Source: Acanthaster planci (lineage: Eukaryota > Echinodermata > Asteroidea > Valvatida > Acanthasteridae). Taken from it: a stretch of DNA of 64,000 nucleotides. The position numbers and the translations under genes are program-made. This document shows, in pieces, positions 22,401-33,316 of the stretch (position 1 is the first letter of the stretch; each line of letters starts with the position of its first letter). The notes beneath the pieces were generated by a model. The model was given only the letters and a program-made list of their open reading frames with translations. It did not search any database and had not been told where the DNA came from. The stretch lies in contig NW_019091400.1 in NCBI RefSeq assembly GCF_001949145.1, forward strand, positions 866,741 to 930,740. The letters run 5' to 3'.

Positions 22401-25400
22401 TCATCCTGTTGGATTGTGTCACACTGTGCCAGACTTCTCTTAGGCAATTCACATGTGTTGTACTTAATAGGAAAAAATATATATGTAATATGAAGAACAT
22501 CAATATCTGCCTTGAACTGTCATCTTGTCACCCATTTGAAAGAAAAAAAATAGGTATTAACCCAGTCCAAATAAGCATGATTCACCCAGAACGGATTTTA
22601 CTGAGCAAAAGGGTAAACCTTATTCTGTGTCAAAATGGGTACTGAAATCTGACCTTTTGCTTCAAAATAGTTGCATCAGATTGTAAATTTCTGTTTAATT
22701 TACGCCAATGTTACTCAACACAGGGAGCATGCAATTTGAAATTGAGCCTGGTTGTAGTGTAATTTGGCAACCAGAATTAGACGCCATTGTTCAGGCATTG
22801 GATCAGCTGATTTCCTCGTTTTTCACTTCACCACTCATGCCATTGAAAATGGAGAAACACTACATGTACAAAGTCTTGTAAAAATTGGATTGGAATTTCC
22901 TCCATTTTTTTGGTCAAAGTCCAAGTTGCATGCCCGACAATTGTGATGGCACAGTGCTTGTGGACAGGTGCACTGTTGTACGTACATGTATGTACATGTA
23001 CTGTATGTGCACATTACATGTACATGCATCTCTGACCAGGAGGGGACTGTACCGGCCAAATATACACGTGTGTCAAGCTTCAGGTGGTACCACCATAGTT
23101 ATGGCATTCCCTTGGATTAATCTACACATCTATGGTACTCGTATTTCGGTGCTGTCAAACATTAACATTACATGCTTTTTCCCTTCTTATTTGAACTTCA
23201 TTCAACAGATTTGTGCCTGTCTCTCCAATCAAAAAGCTCCGATCTGCACTCAACAGCCGTTCCAACCTCCGGACGAGGACCCCACTGAAGACCATCAGCT
23301 CACAGCCTGTTGTGGGCAGGACACTGTCCTACGACAACCCGGCATTCAGCATCCAGGACTCAGACAAGGAGTCTGCCCGGCAGGGGAAGGGGGACAGGGC
23401 TGACGGGGGAGTGCCACAGTGCCGTCTAGTCCAGAGACCGCTGACAACATCACAGAGGGAAGACGTCTGGAAAAGTACCACTCTCAATCGGTAAGGACCA
23501 AAGATCTTATGGGGAAGTGGTCTTAACTGCTTAGCCACGAGCCTTTTGATAGTGTTTCCATTCAGAGCACACCAAATTACTGTTAGGATCAATGTCCATG
23601 TCATGTTGTTTGGTCAAACAGACTGCTCCTGAGGTACCAAGTGTACATGTATACACATGTAAATGTTTCTCATAAGTGATCACCTGTTCTTGGGCCGAGG
23701 AACATGGGTTCCCAATTAAAAAACGATGTGTGCTCACAGGGGAACATGCTGAGTTTTCCATATTACTACTGGAAAAAAGTTACTTCACAGCATTGAACTT
23801 TTGGTTTTTGGTTGAGATGTGCCAGATACATGTAGGTACATTTCTTTGTTTGGGTCTGAATGACGGACAGTCTGCTGAATTTAGCCAAAGGGTTTTATTA
23901 AATGCTTCATCTTGTCGAATATTTTGTTTCACCTAACCTACGGTTAACTTATTGTGCACTGTTAGACAATGCAGGCATAATGCATGCTTCACTCAAAAGA
24001 TGCAAAACTTGGCCTACATTGTGGAACAAATCAAAGTAGAAGAGATTTTCCTCAGCCATGGTCAAATTCGCCCACCTGCAGGTTACAGAGGCTGCTGTGG
24101 CTGACTTCCTTGGAGGGCCTCCTGGATACCAGCCTGATCAACCCCAAGCACATCATCCACAGCTGCACCCACGTCAGCAAGAACGGTGTGGTGTTGGTGC
24201 CCAAGGACCAGGATGACCTGCCCAGCTGGGTGCTGTCGGCGATGAAGTGCCTGGCCAACTGTAAGCTCCCTTGTTCCTCAGAGTTTGTCGAAAATCCCCG
24301 TAGAATTCCCACAGAATCAACCACAGGAAGTTGTGATGCCACAAATGGACCAGCTTGAACAGTACAATCAGGCCGTGTCCGAATTACTTGGCTGAGGCTT
24401 AAAAATTACAAACAACCCTATGGGTAATGGCTGCAGCCATTATCATGGGCTCATGAGTAATGTCAAGCCGCAGCCTGAAAGACAGTAACATCCAGTAGAT
24501 CTACTGAAGGCCATTTTTTTCAAAATGATGGTTTCCTCTCTGTTTAGCTTCATTTCAAGCTCAAGAATTGTCAAATGATCGCTTATGAACCTGAGTGAAA
24601 AGACTTGACACTTTGGCTTCATTTACTTGGAAAACTTGAGATGCCTTCACATGTGGATCTTGTTAGAGTCAGGACCAGAGTGAAGTTAGCACTTGAAACG
24701 TTAGACTGTCTGGCTAAAATCTCGCAATGATCACACAGACTTTACGCCCGTTCCTTGATGTTTTATTTCTTGAAGTCTTTCCAAACCCCATAGTCACCTC
24801 TGCTTGCATCCTCTCCAATCGTAGGGCCCAATGGTCCTGATTCTGGACTCCCAAACTACCCGGGCTTTGAGAGAGACGTATTCAAGACGGTCAGCTCCTA
24901 CTTCCTGGGTCTAACCCAGCCCCTGCTGACACATCACCTCTATGACATTGTCATTGAGTCATTTGGTGAGTAGCTATACTGAAGGCAGCATGCACCTGCG
25001 AACATATCTTTTCAATAAATAGCTCCAAATCTCTTTACTTGTCATGTCAATCTCAATCTCAATTACTTGTCATGGATTGCACAATAATGCAAAGATAAAT
25101 TGGGTTGTAAACTTTGTTTGGTACATGTAGTTGGGGTTGCAGAGATACAGATTGGGTTCACAGATCACTCATCTACGTGTAGATTTATGTTTAAAACCCC
25201 CAACATCAATTTTTAGGCAGTACATACTAATGTTAAACAAAAGGCAAGACAATGTTCCATTGAAATATTTACTGTTTGAATGATTCCGAGAAAGATATTG
25301 TTAATCTGTATTTAGTAGCTCTTGAAGGTTATGAGTGTGTGTGGTTCTAAAAAGAACCTGTTACTCGGCGTTGCGGACAGTGAGTGCTCTGTCCGTCTTC

Positions 25401-28400
25401 AGGACTGATGCAATCCAACTGTGCTGCTGCTTTTATGCTGTGGGTGATCAGTGAGGCGTGGGAATTGGGATCCAAGCTATCAGGGTACTGGGGCGTGAAG
25501 GCGGGAACTGTTCTGTGAGCTGCTGTGGCTGCTTTCTGGCACACGTCAGTTGGTGTTGGGGCGCTGGAGAGAGTGCCGGGTATAGGGGACCCATCTGGCA
25601 CCGAAGGTTGGGAGTCTGTTGGTATAGGGGACCCGTTGGACAGGAGGGGGTGCCAAATGTCACTAATGTTCTAGCCGATGTCTTGGGGGACCGTCTTGTT
25701 CTTGAAGATTTCAATGGCCTCGCGGATACCTCGGGGGTGCCATTGTTCAATGCTGGCATTGAGATGGGCTCTATGCCATTGATAGCATGGTCTGTTTCAT
25801 TTGAGTGTTTAACAGTGGATGACTTCTCATAGTCTTCCCGTCATCCATGTGCTCAGTGTTTGTTGAGTCTAGTGGTTAGATCCCTGCCTGTCTCTCCGAT
25901 CTACACTTGACCGCATTCACCGGGGATCTTGTAGACATCGGGTCTAGACTTGGGGTCTTGTTTGTCCTTGTGTGATTGCAGGAGGTTTCTGATCTTGCTG
26001 GGAGCCGTGTGGAACACTCTGGTGCCCCGTCTCTAGAGGATGCGCTGGATTTGGTGGGAAGTGGGACCTATGTATGGGAGGGTGACTGAACTATTGTGTG
26101 TGTGGGGTTGACCTAGGGTAGAGGAGACCCATCGGTCGGGGCGTGATGTAGGTTGCTGGGTCTTGACTTGGTTCTTCTTGAATCCGTTCCGCTGGAGTGC
26201 CGTGGAGATGTGGTGGAGCTTGTTGTTCAGGTTGCGCTGGTCACACGTTGTATGCCCGGCGTACGAGGGTGGTGTTGACTGAGTTCTTGATCTTGGGGTG
26301 GTGAAAGGAGTGCTGATGGAGGTGCCGGTCTCAGAACAGTTCCCGCCTTCGTGCCCCATTACCCAGATAGCTTGGATCCCAATTCCCAGCAGCAGCGCAG
26401 TTGGATTGCATCAGTCCTGAAGAAGGACAAAGCACTCCCTGTCCGAAACGTCCAGTAACCTGTTCTTTTCAGAACCGCACATACTCAAAAGAGATATTTA
26501 CCACATGGTGTATCCGCAAACCCTCTACCTTGATCTGTATTACTTTGATACAAGGCTTGTTACTTTCCTACTGTATATTTAAAGAGTTGATATTACCAGA
26601 TTACAGATGAACATGATAATATCTCATCTTTGAGTAGATTTTTTTAACACATGTAGCAGAATTAAATTTAACTTCCCCGCCCAAAATTGTAGATCATATA
26701 TTTTGTTTGTCTTTTTTATTCCTGCCTATATATTACGATCTAACTGCATGGTGTGTTCGCTTTAATGAGCCACTTTACCTCAGAATTGAGATGGTGTCCA
26801 CTTTCTTTTCCATCATTTCTTATCATCTACCATTAAAAACTTATTATCTACCACTGCCTCTATCCTAAGCTTTTTAATTTTCCCCAGTCATGCTAAAATT
26901 GACCCTGTTGCTAACTCCCTCTCCGCCATCTCACCCTACTGTTAACAGTAACTGCTGAGCGCAGAGACAGGGGTCTTTATCCAGGGGCGGAGTCTCCACC
27001 CACCCCTCCTCAGACCATTCAGGGGTTGGCCTCCTTTGAATCCGTCGAGAACCTGATGCTCAACATGACTTCAGCAGGCCTGTTTGGTTACTCACCCGAG
27101 TTGGCAGGTGCACCAGAACGGAAGTTTGGAACCGGAGGCATCTCGGATGGAAAGGTTCCGGGATGGTCCCAGGAAGATGACATGTCAAAGAGGCTGAAGT
27201 TGATGGATGGAAGAAGATGGATTGGGGATGTTAGAGGGATACCTCCCAGTGGCCCTGTATCCCACATGCAGTCAGGTAGTGGGCGTGGTTCCTCAGAGAG
27301 TAATGGTCATGCCCTCCATACAACTCGTTCCCCACATTCAAACTGGGGCAATGGTGGTGTGAAACGATCCTCGAGCATGTCAGTCGCAGGTTTCACCAGG
27401 CCCAACTCAGATGGCGGTCACCATCGACCTACTCAAGGGATGAGGCGCTGTAGATCAGAGCCCACAACAGGTTGTCACAGCGTTAACCAGGATACAGCCC
27501 TGAGGACGGGTAGAGAATCTCATACCAGACCAGCACCGAGAAGAATTGAGCTCCGTCAGCAGCACAATCAAGAAACCACCAGGGAGAATGATAAATCTAT
27601 TCATCAACAGCCGCAGCAACGATACAGACCACTTTCTGCTCCAGTCCAACAGCAGACTCCAAAGTTCCCATCGGCATCAAATCTCCACATCCCTGAACAA
27701 CACCAGCAGGAGTTTCCAGGCCTAGTGGGCAAGTCCAGGAAGTTTACCTCACAAATCATAATCAACGAGAAAAGTGGTAGGGCCCCACATGGCATGCACA
27801 GACCCTGGACAGGTTTTGCATCCAATCAGACAAACTCTTCTACTGCAGCCAGCAGTAGCATGAAAGACCTAAACTACGGATTCCAACTGTTGCATCCGGA
27901 GCAAGCAACCAACAGCAAACGGGGGTTTGGCTCCGTGAACGACATCAGAAATGCCATAAAGGCTGACCCGATGGAATGCCCCACAAAAGAAACCAACACT
28001 CGCAACTTGTTTGTCTCCAAGAAGTTCGGCTCGGCAAGTGAGCTGATCCAGAGAATCTTCAAGAAGAAGGGTGGCAGCGGTGAATCCGATGGCCCAAGAC
28101 AACCCATCTCGCTCGGTCATCAACTCAGAGGCTCCACACCCAATTTGCCCAACCAAGAGACCCGGAACCCTTCATACCCTCTTCCCAATCCCGACAGAGT
28201 TACCCCACCAAAGCCCACTGAGGTCACCAGCATCAGTGACAAACAGGAGGAGAGAATCAGCCCGCCTTACCCCCCACCCCTGCGTGCAACCCTCTCATAC
28301 TCCGACATCACCGGTGCCAACAGTGCCAGCCACACACCAGACTCTTGCCCTCAGGTCAACAGACTACGCAGTTCCAGTGCCACAGATATGAGGTCAACGG

Positions 28401-31400
28401 TCAATGGTCAAAGTTCGGCCGGGAGCAAGAAGATGAAGAGAAGTGACAGCACAACAAGTAAGGTTGACTTGCCTAACATGTCATTGCTTTCTCTGTGTTT
28501 CTCTTTTTATATCTAGCAAGACTGAAATAACTTACATGTATATAAAAGGTTAGATACATGTACAATGTACATGTACAGTAACACGTGGGGTTTTTTCAAG
28601 TGTGAATAACAATCTGCATGTTGGGTCTCCATTCTAATACTTACTGATACATAAATGATTTTCCATTGTTTATATTCTACGAAAAAACAAAATTGATAAA
28701 TTGCTTGTTTCAAATCTATTTGTGTTAATTGTGTAGCATCTTTGTTTCAATTGTAGGGAATTCTTTGTGCGTTTATTTTTCTAATTTACGTGTACGTGTA
28801 TATATGTTTGGGGTTTGAGTGGTTTGGAGTATGTTTGTAGAGGGTGGTTTGATTGTTGATTTTGGGTTATGGCTTGGTGTCCTGGTTTCTCAGCTTGGTC
28901 ATTGCTTGTTTTTATTAGTTGTTTGATTTGTTGGGCTTGATTTATGTTTAATTTGGTTTGCATGGGTAGTGCTTTAGTTTGTTTTATTTGGTGTGCTTTT
29001 ATGTTTGTTTGTTTTTGGAAGGAGTTTATTTTTCTTGGTTTGTGTTGGTTAATCTTTGTCATATCCCATCAGATCAGTTTCCAAATTTGACTACACAATA
29101 AACCACTGAACTACATGTATTTTGATTCATGGGTATACATGTACCATGCACATGTAATACTCTCTAAGTTTATCTAGAAACCCCTACCTTAACAAGACAA
29201 GCTCTTTGACTTTTATGCTCCAGTCATCATCAGACTTTTGTCGGAAAAGTCCCCCAAGGGTATCCTGATTGAGCACATCACTCAACTTGAAACTCTCGCA
29301 TATAAGATCCATTTGACATTGTGTGGAATAATTACTGCATCTCCCTATGAATCTTTCGTGTGGAGGTTGTGCTTTTGATGCCAAGTCCTCTCTCTCTCGC
29401 TCTTTGTCTGTCCATCTTAGGCCTGTACCTGAGTGATGACAAGTCGTACACGGAAGAGGCCCTAAGGCTGTGCTGTCTCCTCCTGCCCCCCGTCAACAGA
29501 CGCAAGCTCCACCTCCTCCTCAAGCTCATGACCCGGATGGAGGCCAATCCCGATCTGGTTTTGAGCAGTCGCAAGACGACCAGGCAGCTTGTAAGTGGGC
29601 CCCCTGCCCAAATCAACAATGCCCGGACACAATTTTGCATGGCTTTTAAGCCAGAAAATTTACCTTGCAATGTTTTAAGCCACTTGGGGCAGATGCAGGC
29701 CACTAGTCATTTTGCCCCCACACAGCATTCCACCTGCAGGGGTGAGATTTCTCAGCTTTTATTTCCTCACTGACTGCGTACATAGGAGATTTTCACAGTT
29801 GAGCTTTTTTTATGCCTTCGTTTCAGCTGTTTTCAGCTATTTTTATCACTGGTCATCTCACCCCTGCACCTGGTAACCCGGCTTTTGCTGTTAAATACTC
29901 TTCATAGATGTAGCTTAGCCCACGGGATGTGATTTTTTTAGGTTTTTTCAGCCCCCTCATTGTAGATTTACCAGCTCCTAGTCAGTTTCCCCGTATGGTT
30001 TGTTTGATAGTTCAACCACTGTGGACAAAACCAAGTGCAAGATTTCCATAACCATGCCCATTTGGGGAGAGATTTCATGACCGGTTACCCACAGCTGTTA
30101 AAAGCCTTGCAAAGGTCATAGTACCCTGTTAACGCCTCTCTGCTTGACGTGTTGTGGGTTTTCCCCATCCGCACCACTGGACTGTGTTGAACAATTTGTA
30201 GGTCTAGAAACTTGGCCCGAGGCTTCTTTAGTGAGCTGCTTTTTTGTCAGATAAGTGGTCCCAAGCTTCATCACTTGCTCCTTGGGACATTTCTCTCACG
30301 TTATCTTGACTGTTGTCTGTTTGTCTTGTTATGCTTGACCACATGTAAATCTCAGGTCCTGGAGACATTCAGCCGAGCCATCTTGTGCTCCCAGGAGGAG
30401 ATTGACTACGACGAGACTCTAGCCTCCCGCATCGTTGAGTACTTGATGGATAACCACGGCAACGTCTTCTCCCAGCCTGGGGAGCTGAAGGCAGACATCC
30501 AGGACAGGCTTGTGTACCTTCAACGGGGCCAGGTGAGATTTTAAACCTGTTGTTTTTTCACATCATTTTGTGTGGGATATTAGATTTCTCTGGTTTTCTT
30601 AGGTTTTGGTGGTCGTGATGTTATATCACCAAAGTTTGTTTTAGGGTTCAGTTTATGTTAACTTTGCAACCAATCACTCCTTTTACAAACTCTCAACCAG
30701 GCATTTTTTTTATCACACCGTTCAGCAAGAGAGTTTCATGTTGTCGTTTTGAAAAAGCTCCTTTATCCTCATGGGCTTGCTTTACATGAAGCGAAACTTT
30801 AGTCTACATGTAACTGTGTTGCTCGTTTGAATTTTTGTACCACACAATCTCAGTGTTCTTGTCTTGATCTTCTTTTCCCAGATAAAGTACGTGACAGCAA
30901 CGGAGACCCAGAACCCTGCAGCGCCCTCCTACTGCAAGAAGCTGAGCCTGCAGGAGTACGAGGCGCAGAAGTTGAGCAACTCGCAGCAGGCCGTAGCCGA
31001 CCTCTTAGAGGTCATCATCCGCGACCAGAACATGCCGGCCAAAGAAAAGAAAAAAAAACTCAAACAGGTGAGCAGTCATTCACCCAAGCAAAAAAATTGT
31101 ACCAATTCAAAATACGTTTCATTGTCATGGAGAAAGAAAAATACCTGTAAATTAATATTCAAAATGCAATTATTATGCAAAACAAGTTCGTGTTCGCGCT
31201 CCCAGGTAAATTTTTTATACCCCTCGAAAGCTGGACAGTATATGTGCCATTAGTTTCCTGCACAATGTAGAATTTGTGAAAATCCAGGAACGTTCCCAGC
31301 AAAACTGCCCAAAGAGTTCAGATTGATCAAACCCTGCTCTCTTTCTCAGTTCCAGAAGACCTACCCCGACATCTACGCCCGGCAGCTGCCCACCACGGCT

Positions 31401-31493
31401 AGCGAGGCTGAGCTGTTCCCTGAGAAGCCCAAGATCAAGCAGCCTATGACCAACGTCCGTAAGTCCTTCACCAAGCTCAAGTCCCTCAGGTGA
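19408..31493 (+). CDS. DEPDC1: DEP domain-containing protein 1 (DEPDC1), complete coding region
   Basis: DEPDC1 proteins carry an N-terminal DEP domain and a degenerate Rho-GAP-like region; vertebrate members are mitosis-linked. Ten coding exons join in frame with GT-AG sites: 19408-19455, 21698-21975, 23209-23490, 24082-24260, 24825-24965, 26949-28457, 29421-29590, 30356-30532, 30882-31067 and 31350-31493. The total is 3114 bp, 1037 residues. Residues 20-108 are the DEP domain (RSGMPLKRHRRGLRGRYHDN, CFTSTEAIDWLHEYL). LPSWVLSAMKCLAN and PGFERDVFKTVSSYFL mark the GAP-like region, which resumes after the cassette exon as LCCLLLPPVNRRKLHLLLKL. The C-terminus KEKKKKLKQFQKTYPDIYAR then SEAELFPEKPKIKQPM ends KSLR, as in human DEPDC1. 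Vertebrate DEPDC1 and DEPDC1B arose from one ancestor; the C-terminus and cassette exon favour the DEPDC1 form. Confidence 0.93.
19895..20048. repeat. Near-perfect 154-bp palindrome with hammerhead-like cores (DEPDC1 intron 1)
   Basis: Arms 19895-19969 and 19974-20048 are complementary over 75 positions. Three mismatches were seen, two of them G:U-compatible. The loop is GCAA closed by G-C. Read outward from the loop, each arm begins CTGATGA or CTGATAA, then GGCT...AGCC, then GAAA. This resembles the catalytic core of hammerhead ribozymes in Penelope-like retroelement ends. The long ORF across it is a palindrome artefact. Confidence 0.85.
20242..20435. mobile_element. CAGGGGTG-ended MITE, copy A (DEPDC1 intron 1)
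   Basis: Terminal inverted repeats CAGGGGTGTG and CACACCCCTG enclose 194 bp made of repeated TTCAGCTTTT blocks with no coding capacity. The ends resemble hAT-type termini. No clear target duplication was found for this copy. Confidence 0.7.
21698..21975 (+). CDS. DEPDC1: DEPDC1 coding exon 2 (DEP domain)
   Basis: Acceptor taccaatag, donor gtgagt, phase 0-2. It encodes most of the DEP domain: CFTSTEAIDWLHEYLQNC, TISLLEKFLHSKVIQGVKG and FEDNGDLYK. Confidence 0.95.
23209..23490 (+). CDS. DEPDC1: DEPDC1 coding exon 3
   Basis: Acceptor ttcaacag, donor gtaagg, phase 2-2. It begins FVPVSPIKKLRSAL, a basic Ser/Thr-rich linker, and ends QCRLVQRPLTTSQREDVWK, matching the CRLVHRRQLT and EEIWK words of DEPDC1B. 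Confidence 0.93.
24082..24260 (+). CDS. DEPDC1: DEPDC1 coding exon 4
   Basis: Acceptor cacctgcag, donor gtaagc, phase 2-1. It encodes LINPKHIIHSCTHVSKNGVV and the invariant LPSWVLSAMKCLAN. Confidence 0.95.
24825..24965 (+). CDS. DEPDC1: DEPDC1 coding exon 5
   Basis: Acceptor caatcgtag, donor gtgagt, phase 1-1. It encodes WPNGPDSGLPNYPGFERDVF and a leucine-rich helix ending IVIESF. Its phase-1 end can join exon 6 or exon 7 equally. Confidence 0.94.
25448..26359 (-). pseudogene. Penelope-like linker/GIY-YIG endonuclease pseudogene
   Basis: The frame opens at 26359. It hits a stop at about 26031 after QRIL, resumes as VFHTAPSK, and hits another near 25901 where the second tyrosine of the GIY-YIG signature should be. 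Further stops and a frame change follow before MPALNNGTPEVSA. It cannot encode a functional endonuclease as read. Confidence 0.8.
26417..26454 (+). ncRNA. Hammerhead-like motif at one end of the Penelope-like element
   Basis: CTGAAGA is followed by a perfect 5-bp stem (GGACA/TGTCC) and then GAAACGTC. The layout matches the hammerhead core except CUGAAGA for CUGAUGA. The copy at the other end (25370-25402, minus) has GCAAC in place of GAAAC and is probably inactive. Confidence 0.4.
26949..28457 (+). CDS. DEPDC1: DEPDC1 coding exon 6, probable alternative cassette exon
   Basis: Acceptor tgttaacag, donor gtaagg, 1509 bp (503 codons), phase 1 on both sides, so skipping keeps frame. The product is low-complexity and predicted disordered: rich in Ser, Pro, Gln, Asn, Arg, with RRCRSEP, KKFGSASELIQRIFKKKGG and a Pro-rich tail. 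It is inserted within the GAP-like region at the point where the long human DEPDC1 isoform carries its extra exon. Confidence 0.88.
28561..29160 (+). other. DEPDC1 intron 6 sequence, strand-asymmetric GT-rich tract
   Basis: From about 28740 to 29050 the plus strand is G+T-rich (GTTTGTTTTTGG-like) with very little A or C. This gives a long meaningless Lys/Gln/Asn-rich minus frame. No exon was seen. Confidence 0.6.
29421..29590 (+). CDS. DEPDC1: DEPDC1 coding exon 7
   Basis: Acceptor tccatcttag, donor gtaagt, phase 1-0. It encodes ALRLCCLLLPPVNRRKLHLL followed by LKLMTRMEANPDLVL, one of the best conserved parts of the family. Confidence 0.95.
29737..29866. mobile_element. CAGGGGTG-ended MITE, copy B (DEPDC1 intron 7)
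   Basis: Ends CAGGGGTGAGAT and its complement enclose 130 bp containing TTCAGCTGTTTTCAGCTATT-type blocks like copy A. The 6 bp CACCTG directly flank both ends, a likely target-site duplication. Confidence 0.7.
30356..30532 (+). CDS. DEPDC1: DEPDC1 coding exon 8
   Basis: Acceptor aaatctcag, donor gtgaga, phase 0-0, 59 codons. It contains VLETFSRAILCSQEEIDYDE and RIVEYLMDNHGNVF, matching the FSRCILC and FLMDN words of DEPDC1/1B. Confidence 0.95.
30882..31067 (+). CDS. DEPDC1: DEPDC1 coding exon 9
   Basis: Acceptor tttcccag, donor gtgagc, phase 0-0, 62 codons. It encodes SYCKKLSLQEYEAQKLSNSQ then LLEVIIRDQNMPAKEKKKK. Confidence 0.95.
31350..31493 (+). CDS. DEPDC1: DEPDC1 coding exon 10 (stop codon)
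   Basis: Acceptor ctttctcag, ending in TGA at 31491-31493. It encodes FQKTYPDIYARQLPTTASEA and IKQPMTNVRKSFTKLKSLR. The human protein also ends FRSLR after IKQPM. Confidence 0.95.
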   Translation, partial: FQKTYPDIYARQLPTTASEAELFPEKPKIKQPMTNVRKSFTKLKSLR

Positions 31494-33310
31494 TCAGCTC
31501 AGCTGCTTCCTGGTAGTCAAGGTACATTAGCAGACCTAATGAAATGGACATCTCATCACAGTCTGTCAGTACGTGTTCTTAGTCCACAGATCAAAGTTCA
31601 AGGTAGTCCAGAGGGTTTAGTTTTGAAGAATTAGTAATACTGCAGAAAAGATTCACTTTGAGTGTAATTTTTAATCGCAAGCATCTAAAATTGTATTGGC
31701 CAGGAACATGCTCTTTAGGAAAACCAATTTTGTACAAATTGCTCTGAATGAGCAAAATGATAAAACTTGCTCCAGATCCTTCAAAGCAGTATATTTCTAG
31801 ACTACCCACTTACATACAGGTACATGCTGACACTTGGGTCATTCTATAAATTTGGGGTCCATTTTTTGTGTGCCCCTGTCACATCCAGCAAAGAACAAAG
31901 AAGTTTTGGAACACAATCTTTACTTTCTAAGAGTGATCAATTCATGCAAAATACCTTCCAAACAAATAAATGCAGCTGAAAGTCAATTTCAGTGATATTT
32001 TGATGTCAATTTCCATAGGTCGGGTGTAACAGGGACACCACAAAGGTCACACTTTTGAACCCCAGATTTATATTATGACCCACCTCCATGTGTCACATTA
32101 GAAAGGCATTTAGCCAAATTGGGGTAATCACCACTTGGAGTCTTTAAAGCATATCAATTTGAGTGTTAAACACCCTGTGCTTTAGATTGTACTTGGCAAC
32201 TTGAGACTTGTTTTGGGATAAAGTCAGTGGTGTTTTTTTTTTGTAAGGTGTTTTTTATTGTGACGAGGTTTTCAGAACAAGATGAACAGGATTTGTTTTT
32301 ATACTTGTAGTTCGCAGTAATCTTGGCGCCATTTTAGAGGATTTCCTTTCTATTTAATTCTTGCCAATAGTCAATTTTAATGAAATGAAGCCAAATCAAG
32401 AGTTGTTTTTATCACAATTTCAAGCTTTGCATGTTGGGAAGTCGTGTACACTGTAAAAACTAAAATGCTTAGAATTTGTCATTGGTGTAGTGAAAATGGT
32501 TTTGTGAAAACGAGGGAAGCCCCCAGACTTAAAGGAGCCATGTGGTTCCAACATGGACCAACAGCCTTGCGGCTGTTTTGGGGAAAAAGAGGGTACCGGT
32601 GGCTTCTTAAGAGAAGTGGTCACTGTGTGAGTCTCAATCAGATCTAAGATCCAGGGATGGTTCCTGGGAGAACCAGAATGTGGTTCTTGGAAGCATTAGC
32701 AGATGTGACTCTTTTTAGGATTAAAAGTTGAATCTAAGCCTACTGGAGATGGTAAGAACACAGTGACCAAAAGGTTAAGTATGCTCTTTTAACTTTGAGT
32801 TAGTTTTTGCATTTTTCTAAAAATACATTTTGGACTTTCAACTCAGATGTTTTAGCCAGTAAAAATTTTTAAAAATTCAAAATTAGCAAACAATGATGGA
32901 TATTATTATGTTGCAGTATCAGAAATAATGCACAGTGGTTGAACAGCAGTGGACGGTGGAGAGGTTTCCAACATGATCTCTCATTGTCTTAGTTGCCAGC
33001 GTGCTTGTTTCATCTCTCATCTAATTTTAACTTCACCTGTTTAATTCCACTCAATTTTTCCATACGGTTTTACCGGTACTTATCACCATTCACATCTGGG
33101 CAGCTTTCAAATATGTATGTGAATATAATACATGTATTTATTTAACTAACGTGTTCTCATTTTTGAAGGAGAGTCGATAGACTTGTAGCTGCTGTAGAGT
33201 AAATGAAAAGCATGCACATGTATGGAATTAGTTTAGACGTGTATTTTTGCTATTGTTTGTGTGAATCTTGTATATAACACAACATGAGCTCTTCCTTACA
33301 CAAGGGGAGA

Positions 33311-33316
33311 AATAAA
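33311..33316 (+). terminator. Candidate DEPDC1 poly(A) signal
   Basis: AATAAA about 1.8 kb after the DEPDC1 stop codon, followed by TG-rich sequence near 33333. No better site was noticed between, so the 3' UTR may extend this far. Confidence 0.4.

Larger units (their letters stand above)
25331..26490 (-). mobile_element. Decayed Penelope-like element with inverted terminal repeats (DEPDC1 intron 5)
   Basis: Inverted ends at 25331-25515 and 26332-26490 share TAGCTTGGATCCCAATTCCC, TTGGATTGCATCAGTCCTGA and a CTGAAGA...GTCCGAAACG motif. Between them the minus strand encodes the linker and GIY-YIG endonuclease part of a Penelope-like polyprotein: LHHISTALQRNGFKKNQ, TLPYIGPTSHQIQRIL, RVFHTAPSKIRNLLQSHKDK, SRPDVYKIPGECGQV and GETGRDLTTRLN. 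The reverse transcriptase core is missing, so this is a non-autonomous or 5'-deleted copy. Confidence 0.85.

Noticed and set aside
24660-24770. Another Penelope-like or hammerhead end (GCACTTGAAACGTT)
   Set aside because: Only a short match; no paired stem or CTGATGA core was found.
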